Below are positions 16,106 through 24,126 of a stretch of 64,000 bases of DNA, piece by piece. A model generated the notes under the pieces. The model made no database searches. It saw only the letters and a program-made list of their open reading frames with translations, and was not told where the DNA came from. Numbering within the stretch: position 1 is the first letter of the stretch; every line of letters begins with the position of its first letter. The position numbers were made by a program, and so were the translations under genes. Source of the DNA: Sphingobacterium sp. R2 (GTDB taxonomy: Bacteria; Bacteroidota; Bacteroidia; Sphingobacteriales; Sphingobacteriaceae); contig NZ_CP142884.1 in the NCBI RefSeq assembly GCF_040760075.1, forward strand, positions 1,364,001-1,428,000. Reading direction: 5' to 3'.

Positions 16106-18019
16106 CTAGGTACACACTATTTCAATAAAAACGGAGGTTCGATTTACCTCAGATGTAATGGCCATTTTACCATTTATTTTTTCCAGTCTATTTGTGATAG
16201 ACTTAAACCCCAAACCATAATTAAGCTGCTTTTGAGCGTTGAAGCCTCTACCGTTATCTTCAATTAAAATAGTCAATATATTATTTTCTTTATAGATGGA
16301 TAGCTGTATTTTTTTGGCCTTTGCATGTTTAATTATGTTTGTTAAAATTTCTTGAAAAATATAGATGAGCTGAATCCTTATCTCGAGCGATGCAATCTCC
16401 AGTGCGCCCGGATCAATATTTATTTCAGTTTCATATTCCCCTTTTGGTAAGGCATACTTGATGATTTTCAGTAAATTGTCGATGTAAGTACTTTCGCTAA
16501 TTAGATAATCCTCATCATTTAATTCGTGGCTCTGCCTACGGGCCTCGTTATAGAGCTCATTCGAAATGTGAATCAGGACTTCAATGTTTTCATTTTGTTC
16601 TGAAGTCATCTCGTCATGTTTCAATATTCTTAATCGCTGTTTGATACTGGCAAGCTTGCTTGCAAAAGAATCATGAAGATCTTGCGCTAGCTTGTTCTTC
16701 TCCTCTCTTCTTATATGCTCCAGACGCTCCTCCATGACGGAAATTTGGAGGTTTACCTCTCTGTCCAATTCCTCGATACGTTTTTTCGACTTCGAATCTC
16801 TTTTTTTAAATAGGTAATACGCTATTAGCGCGACGGTAGTAAATAGGCCAATTAGGCCAATGATCCATAGTCTCCTAATATTTTCTTTCTTTTGAGCAAT
16901 ATTTAACAGTTCTCTATTTATCTCAGATTGCGTGTGTGAATACACTAAATTATCGATATCATCTACCAACAATGCCCTTAATGAATCTGTCGAATGGGCA
17001 ACTTTTTTCATTTTGGTATAGGCAGTAAAAAAATCACCCTCTTTTTCAGCAATTAATGTCGTCAAAGCATTGGCTTGATAATGTTGTTCTTCTTTTAAAA
17101 ATGGTATGCTTCTCAGCGAATCCAGGTACCTGTAGGTTGAATCTTTATTTTGTATTTTATAATAGTAATTCGCTTTGGATAGGTAGTACTTACTTCGAAT
17201 ATTGTTGCTGATCTCTTTCTCCTGTATGATGTTATTATAAATCGCTTTTTTCATGTCGGCAAGCGCTTCAACTGCCATTGTTGATGGAAAAGATCCTATT
17301 AGACTTTGCTGATAGCGAATGTGTGCTTGATAAAAGTTTACATGTTGAGCTGAGGTATTGTCCTGAGGAAGCTTTTTCTTAAGCTCAGCATAAATCCTTT
17401 CAGAGAGGGCATATACTTTTTCTGCTCCTGTATAATCTCCTGTGGCAACGAATGCTTCAATCGCCGGATTAAGGATAGAAATGTAAGTCATTGAAATATT
17501 TAAGTTTACTTTGCTTTGTTGAATAAGCTTTGGAAAAGAAGAAAGATAAAGAAGGTTGGCATCATAGGTTTCAAGTACCTTTTTGTAGTTTCGGTTTTCT
17601 AAATAAACATTGATTTTCCTTCCCGCCACCATTAATGCCTTTTGGCCATAAAAATCATTGATTTCCTTTTCAGCCTTTTCAAGATAATAAATACACTCTC
17701 CATTGCGATTGGAATATTCCGCATTATTGGCAAGCATAATGTAGTAATTAATTCTATAGGGCACAAAATCATCAGATTCTTTTGTGTATTCTTTGTACGT
17801 CTTCAAGTGTTCCACTAGCTTTTCCCGCGGAAATGTGACGCCTTTGGAAAACTGTTGATCGACCCAAAGATCCATTTTATCAAAATATGCTATTCGACTA
17901 GTTTTTTTATTATCGAAGATAGTAGCAAAATCATAATTTTCGAATTGGCAATTCGCATTGGAGATGTTTAGGAGAATACAAAGGATTGTAAAAAACGATG
18001 ATTTAATTGATAATTCCAT
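16106..18019 (-). CDS. Sensor histidine kinase with TPR-like sensory domain
   Basis: This 637-residue kinase has a signal peptide (1-24), a periplasmic helical TPR-like region (about 40-360), one transmembrane helix (381-404), a coiled coil, and a cytoplasmic kinase core. The phosphoacceptor is His449 in AQDLHDSFASKL, in a HisKA_3-like dimerisation helix. The ATPase domain shows the N box around Asn561 (EILTNIIKHA), the G1 box DNGRGF (588-593) and the G2 box GLGF (602-605). This architecture is the common Bacteroidota NarX/DesK-like type. Its start overlaps the end of the response regulator gene by 17 bases, implying coupled translation. The target is likely the divergent leader peptide/fimbrillin unit, by position only. 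Confidence 0.92.
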   Translation of the reverse strand: MELSIKSSFFTILCILLNISNANCQFENYDFATIFDNKKTSRIAYFDKMDLWVDQQFSKGVTFPREKLVEHLKTYKEYTKESDDFVPYRINYYIMLANNAEYSNRNGECIYYLEKAEKEINDFYGQKALMVAGRKINVYLENRNYKKVLETYDANLLYLSSFPKLIQQSKVNLNISMTYISILNPAIEAFVATGDYTGAEKVYALSERIYAELKKKLPQDNTSAQHVNFYQAHIRYQQSLIGSFPSTMAVEALADMKKAIYNNIIQEKEISNNIRSKYYLSKANYYYKIQNKDSTYRYLDSLRSIPFLKEEQHYQANALTTLIAEKEGDFFTAYTKMKKVAHSTDSLRALLVDDIDNLVYSHTQSEINRELLNIAQKKENIRRLWIIGLIGLFTTVALIAYYLFKKRDSKSKKRIEELDREVNLQISVMEERLEHIRREEKNKLAQDLHDSFASKLASIKQRLRILKHDEMTSEQNENIEVLIHISNELYNEARRQSHELNDEDYLISESTYIDNLLKIIKYALPKGEYETEINIDPGALEIASLEIRIQLIYIFQEILTNIIKHAKAKKIQLSIYKENNILTILIEDNGRGFNAQKQLNYGLGFKSITNRLEKINGKMAITSEVNRTSVFIEIVCT

Positions 18020-18632
18020 TTTCCTTAACGATTTTTAATAATTGTAAAATGGAGTTACATTTTGTTTTGGCCATCATTTTTCTGCGATAGGTAATAATCG
18101 TATGTGTACTTAGGCAGGCTTTTTCAGCTGCCTGAGCAATACTAAATCCATTCATAAAAAGGTAAAGGAGCTGTATTTCTCTTTTAGAAAACGCCAGTGA
18201 AATGCTTGCTGTATTTTTAATTAGGTCTTGCAAAGATTCCTCCATAAAGAATTCTTTTTTTTCTATTGATTTTAAACATGCCATTAAGGTGGAAATTTCG
18301 CAAGATTTGCTAATGATCCCATTGGGTCTCACTTGGAGCATGCTATTAATAATATGTGGACTGTTTGTAGAAGATAGGAAGATGAATGAAGAATGTTTGA
18401 CCAGCTTTTTGATATCTTGAAGCACAGTCACGCCATTATCGTTTCCCAGAAAATAATCCAAGAAGAAATGAATATTATTTCGTTCATCTTCCAGTAAATA
18501 AGCCATCATTTCACTGTACTTAGTAAATACGTGCACGTAGTCAAATATGTTGTACTTTTCTAGTAAAAGTGAGAATGAATTGGCAAATAATTTCTCGTCG
18601 TCTAAAATTACCGCAATTTTAAGCTTTTTCAT
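18003..18632 (-). CDS. LuxR/NarL-family response regulator
   Basis: This 209-residue response regulator has an N-terminal receiver domain (about 4-120) with the acidic pair Asp11-Asp12, phosphoacceptor Asp59 in HFFLDYFLGND, the Ser/Thr switch in FLSST (about 85-89) and Lys109 in ISKS. The C-terminal LuxR helix-turn-helix (about 145-205) has FSKREIQLLYLFMNG and AQAAEKACLSTHTIITYRRK, with the conserved 'S-x-HT-x-x-x-R' pattern. It is the first gene of a two-gene operon with the kinase and faces away from the 61-aa peptide and fimbrillin-like gene across a 277-base gap, where it may bind. Confidence 0.93.
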   Translation of the reverse strand: MKKLKIAVILDDEKLFANSFSLLLEKYNIFDYVHVFTKYSEMMAYLLEDERNNIHFFLDYFLGNDNGVTVLQDIKKLVKHSSFIFLSSTNSPHIINSMLQVRPNGIISKSCEISTLMACLKSIEKKEFFMEESLQDLIKNTASISLAFSKREIQLLYLFMNGFSIAQAAEKACLSTHTIITYRRKMMAKTKCNSILQLLKIVKENGIIN

Positions 18633-18909
18633 TGTGTTAGTTTTTTACTAAGCTTCGAATATAAAGTTTTTTAACCTCCGCTTTTAAAATTTCATCATTA
18701 ATAGGTCTGAATAATTCATATTGTAAAGTATCGGCTACCAATGTTTAGTTATAAGTTATACCGTATGTGCCTAATATTTGCTCTTTTCAGCCTTCATTGT
18801 TTGTGGTTTGTTGACTAATGTATTGATTTGTATGCTTTTACTGCTAGCAGTGGAGCCGAGTATTCGTGTTAAAATCAATAGAAAGAAAATTACATTATGA
18901 CACTTAAAA

Positions 18910-19095
18910 ATGGAAAAAGAAATTAAAAATGTTAGGGAAGTATATGTTCCGCCCCGTCTTCAGGTCGTGGACATTCTAATGGAGAATTCGCTTGCCGCTA
19001 GTTCGGCCAATGTGATTCCGGGCGATAGCTATGGTAGCGGAATTGATCATGAGTGGAAGCCTGGAGAGAACAAAAAATGGGAAATCGAATGGTAA
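18910..19095 (+). CDS. Small 'PPxL...LAASS' leader-type peptide
   Basis: This 61-residue peptide has no signal sequence or membrane helix. Its middle follows a pattern seen in many short Bacteroidota ORFs before fimbrillin-like lipoprotein genes: charged N-terminus, YVPPRLQVVDI, then LAASS at residues 30-34 and a Gly/Asp/Trp-rich tail. The ATG at 18910 follows an A-rich stretch. It ends 17 bases before the true start of the fimbrillin-like gene, so the two are co-transcribed. Function is unknown; it could be a processed secreted peptide or an assembly partner. Confidence 0.7.
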   Translation: MEKEIKNVREVYVPPRLQVVDILMENSLAASSANVIPGDSYGSGIDHEWKPGENKKWEIEW

Positions 19096-19112
19096 TTCAA
19101 AAAGCTAAAACA

Positions 19113-20678
19113 ATGGAAATTAAAATTAAATATAGTCTGTTTCTGAATGCTGGATTGTTCTTTCTGGCTTCCTTATTTAATTCCTGCGAACGGGAAGAAA
19201 CACAGCTAGAAGCCGAAGGAGGTAAGGCATCCGTAATTTTCGCTACAGCGGTAAGCAACGGCAGTACCAATGCAGAAGTTAAAACTAAAGCCAGCGCGGC
19301 CAAGGCAAGTAATGATGCACATCGTTCCATTATACCAGTTGGTGGAGGTTATGCCTTAGAATGGGTGTTGACCGAAAGTTCGCCAGATCAAGGTGCACAA
19401 AAAGTTGGAAGTACCGTAAACCGTGCTAATGCGGGACGGTTAGCAGTGGAAGGCGGTATCAGATATGCTGTTACGTACTATGACAAAGATGGTACATATA
19501 AAGGATACAACCGATTCGTGGTTGGTAATAGTACCCCAATTTCGGGCGGAGAACATACATTCGATGCCGGTAAGCCTTATACTTTCATATTCCAAAGCAA
19601 CCATACCAAAACGTACGAGGTAGGTTTGCCCGCTTCCAGCTTAAGTCTTAATAACGCCGTTGTTGACGGGCTACTTAGCCGAAGTGGAGGACAGGATTTA
19701 GATCAGATGTACGCACGTGTAGATCGAGTATTGGATGCTGGAACGAATTACATCAATGTATTGTTTGAGCATCTATTTTCCCAGATCACCGTCAGTTTAG
19801 ACACGAAAGAGATCGGAGATATCAATAGTTTAGGTGTATGGCGCATGTCTCCCCATTACAATGCTTTTTCTTTAAAAGTGAGTGATGCCAGTGTTCAGTA
19901 CAAATCTGCTGATATCATTTCAGGAGGTAAGACGGTAACGCTTGTTAGCGATGCGACCAAAAAATTTGCACAATCTTCAGCGTTTATGATCGCAGCCCCA
20001 GATGGTTTAGGGACGCTAAAAATTGATGGTCTCCAGGTTGGAGGAGAAGTAAAAAACTTGACAATTCCTAATGTGCCGTTAGAAAAAGGAAAGTCTTACG
20101 ATTTAAGTCTGACGCTTAAAAAAGGTTCAACGGTGATTAATGGGTTAGAATGGGCTCCCGGTAATTTAATCGAATCCAATAATGTCTATTCATTTGCCAA
20201 TACGCTCGATTTAGGAACAGCGTTTGGATGGAGAAGCTTTAGAAGCGGAGAAACATACGCTTATAACCCTGTAGGAGATCCCTGTACCCGAGCTAACATC
20301 AACGGTGGAGGCTGGAGAACCCCATCGCATGCGGATTGGCAGTCCATTTTTATTGGATCGACAAAAACGTTGGTTACAGAAAATGGAAAACAAGGCGTTC
20401 GAGTTGTTAAAGGAAGTTCTTCTGTTGTGTTGCCCAAGACGCCTGATCTGGCCTGGGGAAGTGCTCAAATTCCATCGAGCACATTGTGGAGCCGAACTCG
20501 CGCGCCAATCAGCATATCTTTTTCGGGGTTCTATTGGGCATTCGGTTCCAGAGATTATTTCGGAACTATGCACGGGAATCAATGGCGGGTTAGTGAGAGC
20601 AGCACGGGTTTTGATACTTCGTTCCGCACAAGTCCAAGTTACGTGCGATGTGTACGAGGTACTGTTGCAACAAACTAA
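19113..20678 (+). CDS. Fimbrillin-like surface lipoprotein with FISUMP-like C-terminal domain
   Basis: The likely start is the ATG at 19113, which gives a signal peptide with lipobox LASLFNSC; an upstream in-frame start at 19053 would overlap the leader peptide and bury the signal. The 521-residue product has the layout of fimbrillin-family lipoproteins: a Glu/Ala-rich linker, beta-rich repeats (about 60-340), and a C-terminal segment beginning GLEWAPGNLI and ending in SPSYVRCVRGTVATN. That tail, with WRTPSHADWQ, resembles the FISUMP domain (Fibrobacter succinogenes major paralogous domain). It is predicted to be surface-exposed, as an adhesin or fimbrial subunit. It is probably controlled by the divergent two-component system. 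Confidence 0.75.
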   Translation: MEIKIKYSLFLNAGLFFLASLFNSCEREETQLEAEGGKASVIFATAVSNGSTNAEVKTKASAAKASNDAHRSIIPVGGGYALEWVLTESSPDQGAQKVGSTVNRANAGRLAVEGGIRYAVTYYDKDGTYKGYNRFVVGNSTPISGGEHTFDAGKPYTFIFQSNHTKTYEVGLPASSLSLNNAVVDGLLSRSGGQDLDQMYARVDRVLDAGTNYINVLFEHLFSQITVSLDTKEIGDINSLGVWRMSPHYNAFSLKVSDASVQYKSADIISGGKTVTLVSDATKKFAQSSAFMIAAPDGLGTLKIDGLQVGGEVKNLTIPNVPLEKGKSYDLSLTLKKGSTVINGLEWAPGNLIESNNVYSFANTLDLGTAFGWRSFRSGETYAYNPVGDPCTRANINGGGWRTPSHADWQSIFIGSTKTLVTENGKQGVRVVKGSSSVVLPKTPDLAWGSAQIPSSTLWSRTRAPISISFSGFYWAFGSRDYFGTMHGNQWRVSESSTGFDTSFRTSPSYVRCVRGTVATN

Positions 20679-20738
20679 CAACTGGAGCATTCAATAACCA
20701 CATCCCGCTGTAAACTGTCGTGGCATTGGTGTAAAAAA

Positions 20739-20797
20739 AATCCCCTAAGTCATGTACAAATCTTAGGGGATCTTTTAAGGTATTATTCGTGCGGAAA
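20739..20797. repeat. Direct repeat, right copy (terminator plus end of the kinase-like gene)
   Basis: This is the partner of 16026-16080, with about 85% identity by eye. Here the sequence after the hairpin is the genuine 3' end of the HPr-kinase-like gene. The pair bounds the 4.7-kb segment with the two-component system, leader peptide and fimbrillin-like gene, as direct repeats would if that block had been inserted or duplicated. Confidence 0.65.
20740..20771. terminator. Bidirectional terminator between the fimbrillin-like and HPr-kinase-like genes
   Basis: ATCCCCTAAG (20740-20749) and CTTAGGGGAT (20762-20771) form a perfect 10-bp stem with a 12-base loop. An A8 run on the left gives a U-tract for the minus-strand gene; TCTTTT follows on the plus strand. 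Confidence 0.88.
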
Positions 20798-21697
20798 GAG
20801 CGCCGAATGGCACAACGCTGCTGCAGCGGTATTCGGCAAACATTTTAAATAACCGACAGGAACCTGTGCGATTATCTTTTCCAGAATCGTATTCATATTG
20901 GCAAACAACTCCTTGTTCCAGCGGATAGATGTACAGCTGGGCAATACGGCGATAAAGCCTTTCAGTCCGGTCTGCCACTCAAACTCATTTACTGGAGCTT
21001 GCTGTAGGCGTACAAATCCCTGTAAAGGTAGTTTCTCATCTTTATAACAAGGTGTTTTTCCGCTCCAGGGTGTCCCATATATGAACGTTCCTTCCGCCGT
21101 GATGCTGACGGCAGGATTATCGTCATTGAGCAAAATGCTATTTGGAATGTGTTGTAGCCACAGCCGGCTATGAGTGCTTTTGCCCGTTCCGCTCTTGCCT
21201 AGAAATGCCACTCCCTTACCATCATGGTTGATCACCGAAGCGTGGATCATGATCGTATTGTGTAAAAGGCTGGCCTGGCCAAATATCATCATCGCCATCC
21301 AAGTAATCACAGCACCCTGTTCTGCGGTGGAACTACGAGGTACATAAAGGGTGGAGTGCTTAAAGTTTCGCTCACTATGCAGATACCATAGGTCATCCCC
21401 TTGCTCGTTCACGATAGTCGTGACAAAACCATCCGCTCGTTCATAAAACCGAAATCGATCACCCCATGCAATAGACTCATCCGTGCGGAGCAGTCCCAAA
21501 TCTTCAGCTTCCGGTGCGCTACCTTGGCTGATCGTGATGCGAATATTCGTTTCTTCGTTCAAGTCTTGCCATTGAAAATCCCTAAAAGAAGGAAGGAGCT
21601 GAGGCAAAGCGTAATCTACGGGGTGGATAAACTCCAAGATCAATTCCGCGATGCGGTAACGTGTTTGGGACAATTTCGTTGATGAAGGTACCTCCAT
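20783..21697 (-). CDS. HPr-kinase-like (HprK-related) protein
   Basis: This 304-residue protein has a P-loop in FLGKSGTGKSTHSRLWL (about 173-189), followed by ILLNDDNPAVSI, where the Asp pair fits the HPr kinase/PEP carboxykinase-like fold. A further FIYGTPWSGKTPCY stretch is typical of HprK-related kinases that act on peptides or unknown substrates rather than on HPr. The N-terminal half is of unassigned fold. No HPr or PTS genes are present. PqqD-like, S24/S26 peptidase, ABC transporter and nucleotidyltransferase-family genes, which often accompany such kinases, occur elsewhere in the window. The start ATG at 21697 is supported by the domain length. Function is unknown. Confidence 0.75.
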   Translation of the reverse strand: MEVPSSTKLSQTRYRIAELILEFIHPVDYALPQLLPSFRDFQWQDLNEETNIRITISQGSAPEAEDLGLLRTDESIAWGDRFRFYERADGFVTTIVNEQGDDLWYLHSERNFKHSTLYVPRSSTAEQGAVITWMAMMIFGQASLLHNTIMIHASVINHDGKGVAFLGKSGTGKSTHSRLWLQHIPNSILLNDDNPAVSITAEGTFIYGTPWSGKTPCYKDEKLPLQGFVRLQQAPVNEFEWQTGLKGFIAVLPSCTSIRWNKELFANMNTILEKIIAQVPVGYLKCLPNTAAAALCHSALFPHE

Positions 21698-21866
21698 AAT
21701 GCAATATCAATAAAATTCGTGTTTAAGTAAGGCAATAGAATAGGTTGGTCGCGAAGTACAACACATTCATGTAAGGGCAAATTACAAAAGAATATTAAAT
21801 TATCCATAAAAAGAACATCTAATCTAGATCGCATAAATCAACGTGAGGCATTTTTGCGTAAGATCA

Positions 21867-22082
21867 TTAGTTCTTTTTTTTATGAGGTTGGGCAGATGCT
21901 TTTTTCAGTTTTTGAATTCTTCTCAATTCCTGAATAATGCTTGAGGGGAGTATTCGGTATTTTTCTACCGCTTCTTCGATAAAAAATCGGCCTTCGAGAA
22001 TACTGGCAACCGCCATTTGGAGTCTTTCATTTACGGGAATCTTTTGTTCGTCAGAATTTTCTTTTTTGTTTTTCTTTTCCAT
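21867..22082 (-). CDS. Small helix-turn-helix-like protein
   Basis: This 71-residue basic protein has a Lys-rich N-terminus and C-terminus around a core of two or three helices: LQMAVASILEGRFFIEEAVEKYRILPSSII (in parts). The 'LQ-A..IL.GR..IEEA..KY.I' pattern resembles transposase-type helix-turn-helix domains and the protein encoded at 42371-42769. No transposase catalytic domain is attached, so it looks like a small regulator or a domesticated remnant. It lies 169 bases upstream of the kinase-like gene on the same strand, but the gap suggests separate expression. Confidence 0.6.
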   Translation of the reverse strand: MEKKNKKENSDEQKIPVNERLQMAVASILEGRFFIEEAVEKYRILPSSIIQELRRIQKLKKASAQPHKKKN

Positions 22083-22774
22083 TTTTTTTGAATTTGCAGC
22101 GCAAATGCTTTGTGTGTGTGTTTTAGACAGCGATCCATTTTGTGGAGATCGTGATTATATTATGTTTCATGAAGTTGTATAGGTAGAGACTGCTTGAAAA
22201 TTATTTTTAGCCTATTGCTCGATCGAAAAATCGCTTTTTAGCATTTCAAAAATAGGAATATTCTTCTTTGAGTAACTATCGGAAAAAGTTTTTTAATTCT
22301 TTAACGAAAGAATTCACAATAATTTGTCATAGTGTAGTTACAAAATACCTAATATTTGCTATTTGTAGGTAATATATGTTTAACTATAATTGTGGTTTTG
22401 AATTAAATTATCTTTATCAGTAATGCTGTGGCGAAAGAAGTCATTTAACGTGCGTGAGTTTCGCGTTCAAGGGCGTACGCTAAGCTACCTATGTGTTAAG
22501 CTTCGAAAGATGCTTTTTTGCAGCAGAAATAAAACTCTTTTTCCAATAAAAATGTGTAGAGACCATAGTTTGGAAATCTTCACCGCTCAATTTTTGTGGC
22601 TTTTAGACGACACGCAAGTAGCGAGATTTCTACAAAAGATCTTATAGACGAAAAAAAGGAATCGTTATTATCCCTTTTTGACGCAAATTAGTGTCGTCTG
22701 TATTATTATGGTTAGCTGTAATAATAAGATTATAGGCATTCTCTACAGCAAGCACAATCCAAATCGAAGTAAAA
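22083..22774. other. Gene-poor stretch before the AraC-like gene
   Basis: No convincing gene is seen in these 692 bases. One open frame (22423-22647, 74 codons) has no recognisable domain, but a weak terminator-like hairpin follows it within ten bases, so it may be a small gene or the end of a decayed one. A dyad TATTATTA-N10-TAATAATA lies at 22701-22726, about 50 bases before the AraC-like start, and is a candidate operator. The region is AT-rich. Confidence 0.5.
22653..22679 (+). terminator. Weak terminator-like hairpin
   Basis: AAAAAGG (22653-22659) can pair with CCTTTTT (22673-22679) around a 13-base loop. It lies directly after the stop of the uncertain 74-codon frame ending at 22647. 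The stem is short and has little GC. Confidence 0.4.
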
Positions 22775-23359
22775 ATGAACGTAAAAATCGGTTACAACGA
22801 CTTAATTATCCTGATCAACTGTATTCTTTCGATAGCGAACCTGATGTTATTGCTATATTTCATCCGGCATATTAAGCGATCCCGGCAAAAAGTCAGCACG
22901 ATTGCTATCCCAATGGTGAACGAAAAAGAGGTAGATAACGCCGGACAGCAAGAGGCGGCCGGTGAGGGAGAGGAGCTTGTGCGCTCAGGTGTTCTTATCA
23001 GTAAGGTGACCGAAGACCGTTTGGTTGAGCAGTTTCAAAAAGCACAAGAGGGTCGATTTTTTCTCAAAAAAGGAGTCTCGCTGCAAGATTTAGCCGATTT
23101 GTTGGGTACCAACCCACGGTATGTATCCTATATTTTGAATCGTTACGTCGGAATGGATTTTAACAATTATATCCAACAGGCACGCATAGAGTATTTAATT
23201 TCCTGTGTTGAACGTGATCCTGACCTACTCAACGTCAAGTTCTCGGTTTTAGCCGAAAAGGCCGGATTTTCAAGTATCAGCAAATTCTCATCTGTCTTTA
23301 AAGCAGTAAAAGGTATTCCACCTTCAGAATACTTCCAGCGCTTAAGAACGCCCCTTTAA
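22775..23359 (+). CDS. AraC-family transcriptional regulator with N-terminal membrane helix
   Basis: This 194-residue protein has a hydrophobic segment at about 10-32 (LIILINCILSIANLMLLLYF), followed by a basic RHIKRSRQK motif, a Glu-rich linker, then an AraC-type DNA-binding domain (about 95-190). Both helix-turn-helix units are visible: SLQDLADLLGTNPRYVSYIL and FSVLAEKAGFSSISKFSSVF, ending in the family KGIPPSEYFQRLR. It looks like the C-terminal half of the Bacteroidota TPR-TM-AraC regulators, lacking the sensory TPR part, so it may be a shortened or naturally compact version. The ATG at 22775 has a plausible purine-rich leader. It may control the nearby OmpA-like or polysaccharide genes. 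Confidence 0.82.
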   Translation: MNVKIGYNDLIILINCILSIANLMLLLYFIRHIKRSRQKVSTIAIPMVNEKEVDNAGQQEAAGEGEELVRSGVLISKVTEDRLVEQFQKAQEGRFFLKKGVSLQDLADLLGTNPRYVSYILNRYVGMDFNNYIQQARIEYLISCVERDPDLLNVKFSVLAEKAGFSSISKFSSVFKAVKGIPPSEYFQRLRTPL

Positions 23360-24126
23360 ACAGGTGTTCGCTGCGTTCTATCCATCTTTCATATATTTAA
23401 GTGTCTGTTTAATAATTAATTATACGGGTTTTTTATGTCGGTTTCTATCCTGTACAAAAGGCCGAAGACTATCTTTTTTATTTTCCCATAGGGTAAAGTG
23501 GCTATGCTTTTACAAGCCCAGGGTGGGCTATAGTTACCCATTGTATCCCCGCATGATATGCAGGAAGTTGATCCATCAAGGTCAATCCTGTTGCCTCGCA
23601 TGATATGCAGGAAGTTGATCTATCAAGGTGCAATCCTGCTGCCTCTCCTTTTAGCCAAGTATAATCCTGATGGAATCCGTTGTATCCACGTTTGCGTCTG
23701 CAGGTAGTATCGTCCAAAATCCATTTAATTTGGCCGTTATTTTTATTATAAATTTCTCTTTTCATAAAACGGCTGTGCGCTAAAAAAAGGATTTAGCCAC
23801 TCTTTTTACCTTTTGTAGGTCAAATACTACAGGATGAGCGGCTTGCATGATTTTGTGTAGCTGGAGCGCTTATCATTCGTTGAAATATGTTTTCTTTTTA
23901 AAGAAAATTTAACTTTTCTATTAAGCAAAATTATCGTTTCAATCACGCCGATTGCGGAGTTAACTCCTTCCTTCTATTAAATTATAGGTTATCTGGCGTT
24001 TTTTTCCGAAAACGTAAAGCCAAAGGTATATCGCGCTATAGTGTATCGAAATTTTGTTTTGGCCAATTTTGCTGAAGATAATAAGGCAATATTATCCATT
24101 AGTATTCAACAACAATTTTACCGAAG
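23360..24126. other. Gene-poor stretch with a 47-bp direct repeat
   Basis: These 767 bases between the AraC-like and OmpA-like genes hold no convincing gene. An 87-codon frame on the minus strand (23502-23765) runs through the repeat and has no recognisable domain. The only clear structure is the direct repeat at 23551-23645. The last 200 bases are AT-rich and should contain the promoter for the OmpA-like gene. Confidence 0.55.
23551..23645. repeat. Two-copy 47/48-bp direct repeat
   Basis: The units at 23551-23597 and 23598-23645 start GCATGATATGCAGGAAGTTG and differ at three positions, one of them a single-base insertion. They adjoin without spacer. The function is unknown; two copies without spacers do not make a CRISPR. 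Confidence 0.88.

Noticed and set aside
20211..20690. 159-codon open frame antisense to the fimbrillin-like gene
   Set aside because: Runs over the well-supported C-terminal domain and terminator; no recognisable features.
22423..22647. 74-codon plus-strand frame before a weak hairpin
   Set aside because: No domain or signal, and an unlikely residue composition; mentioned in the gap entry but not called a gene.
23551..23645. Repeats as a CRISPR array
   Set aside because: Two adjoining copies with no spacers and no cas genes anywhere in the window.
23502..23765. 87-codon minus-strand frame through the 47-bp repeat
   Set aside because: Its second half is just the translation of the repeat; no domain, no supported start.
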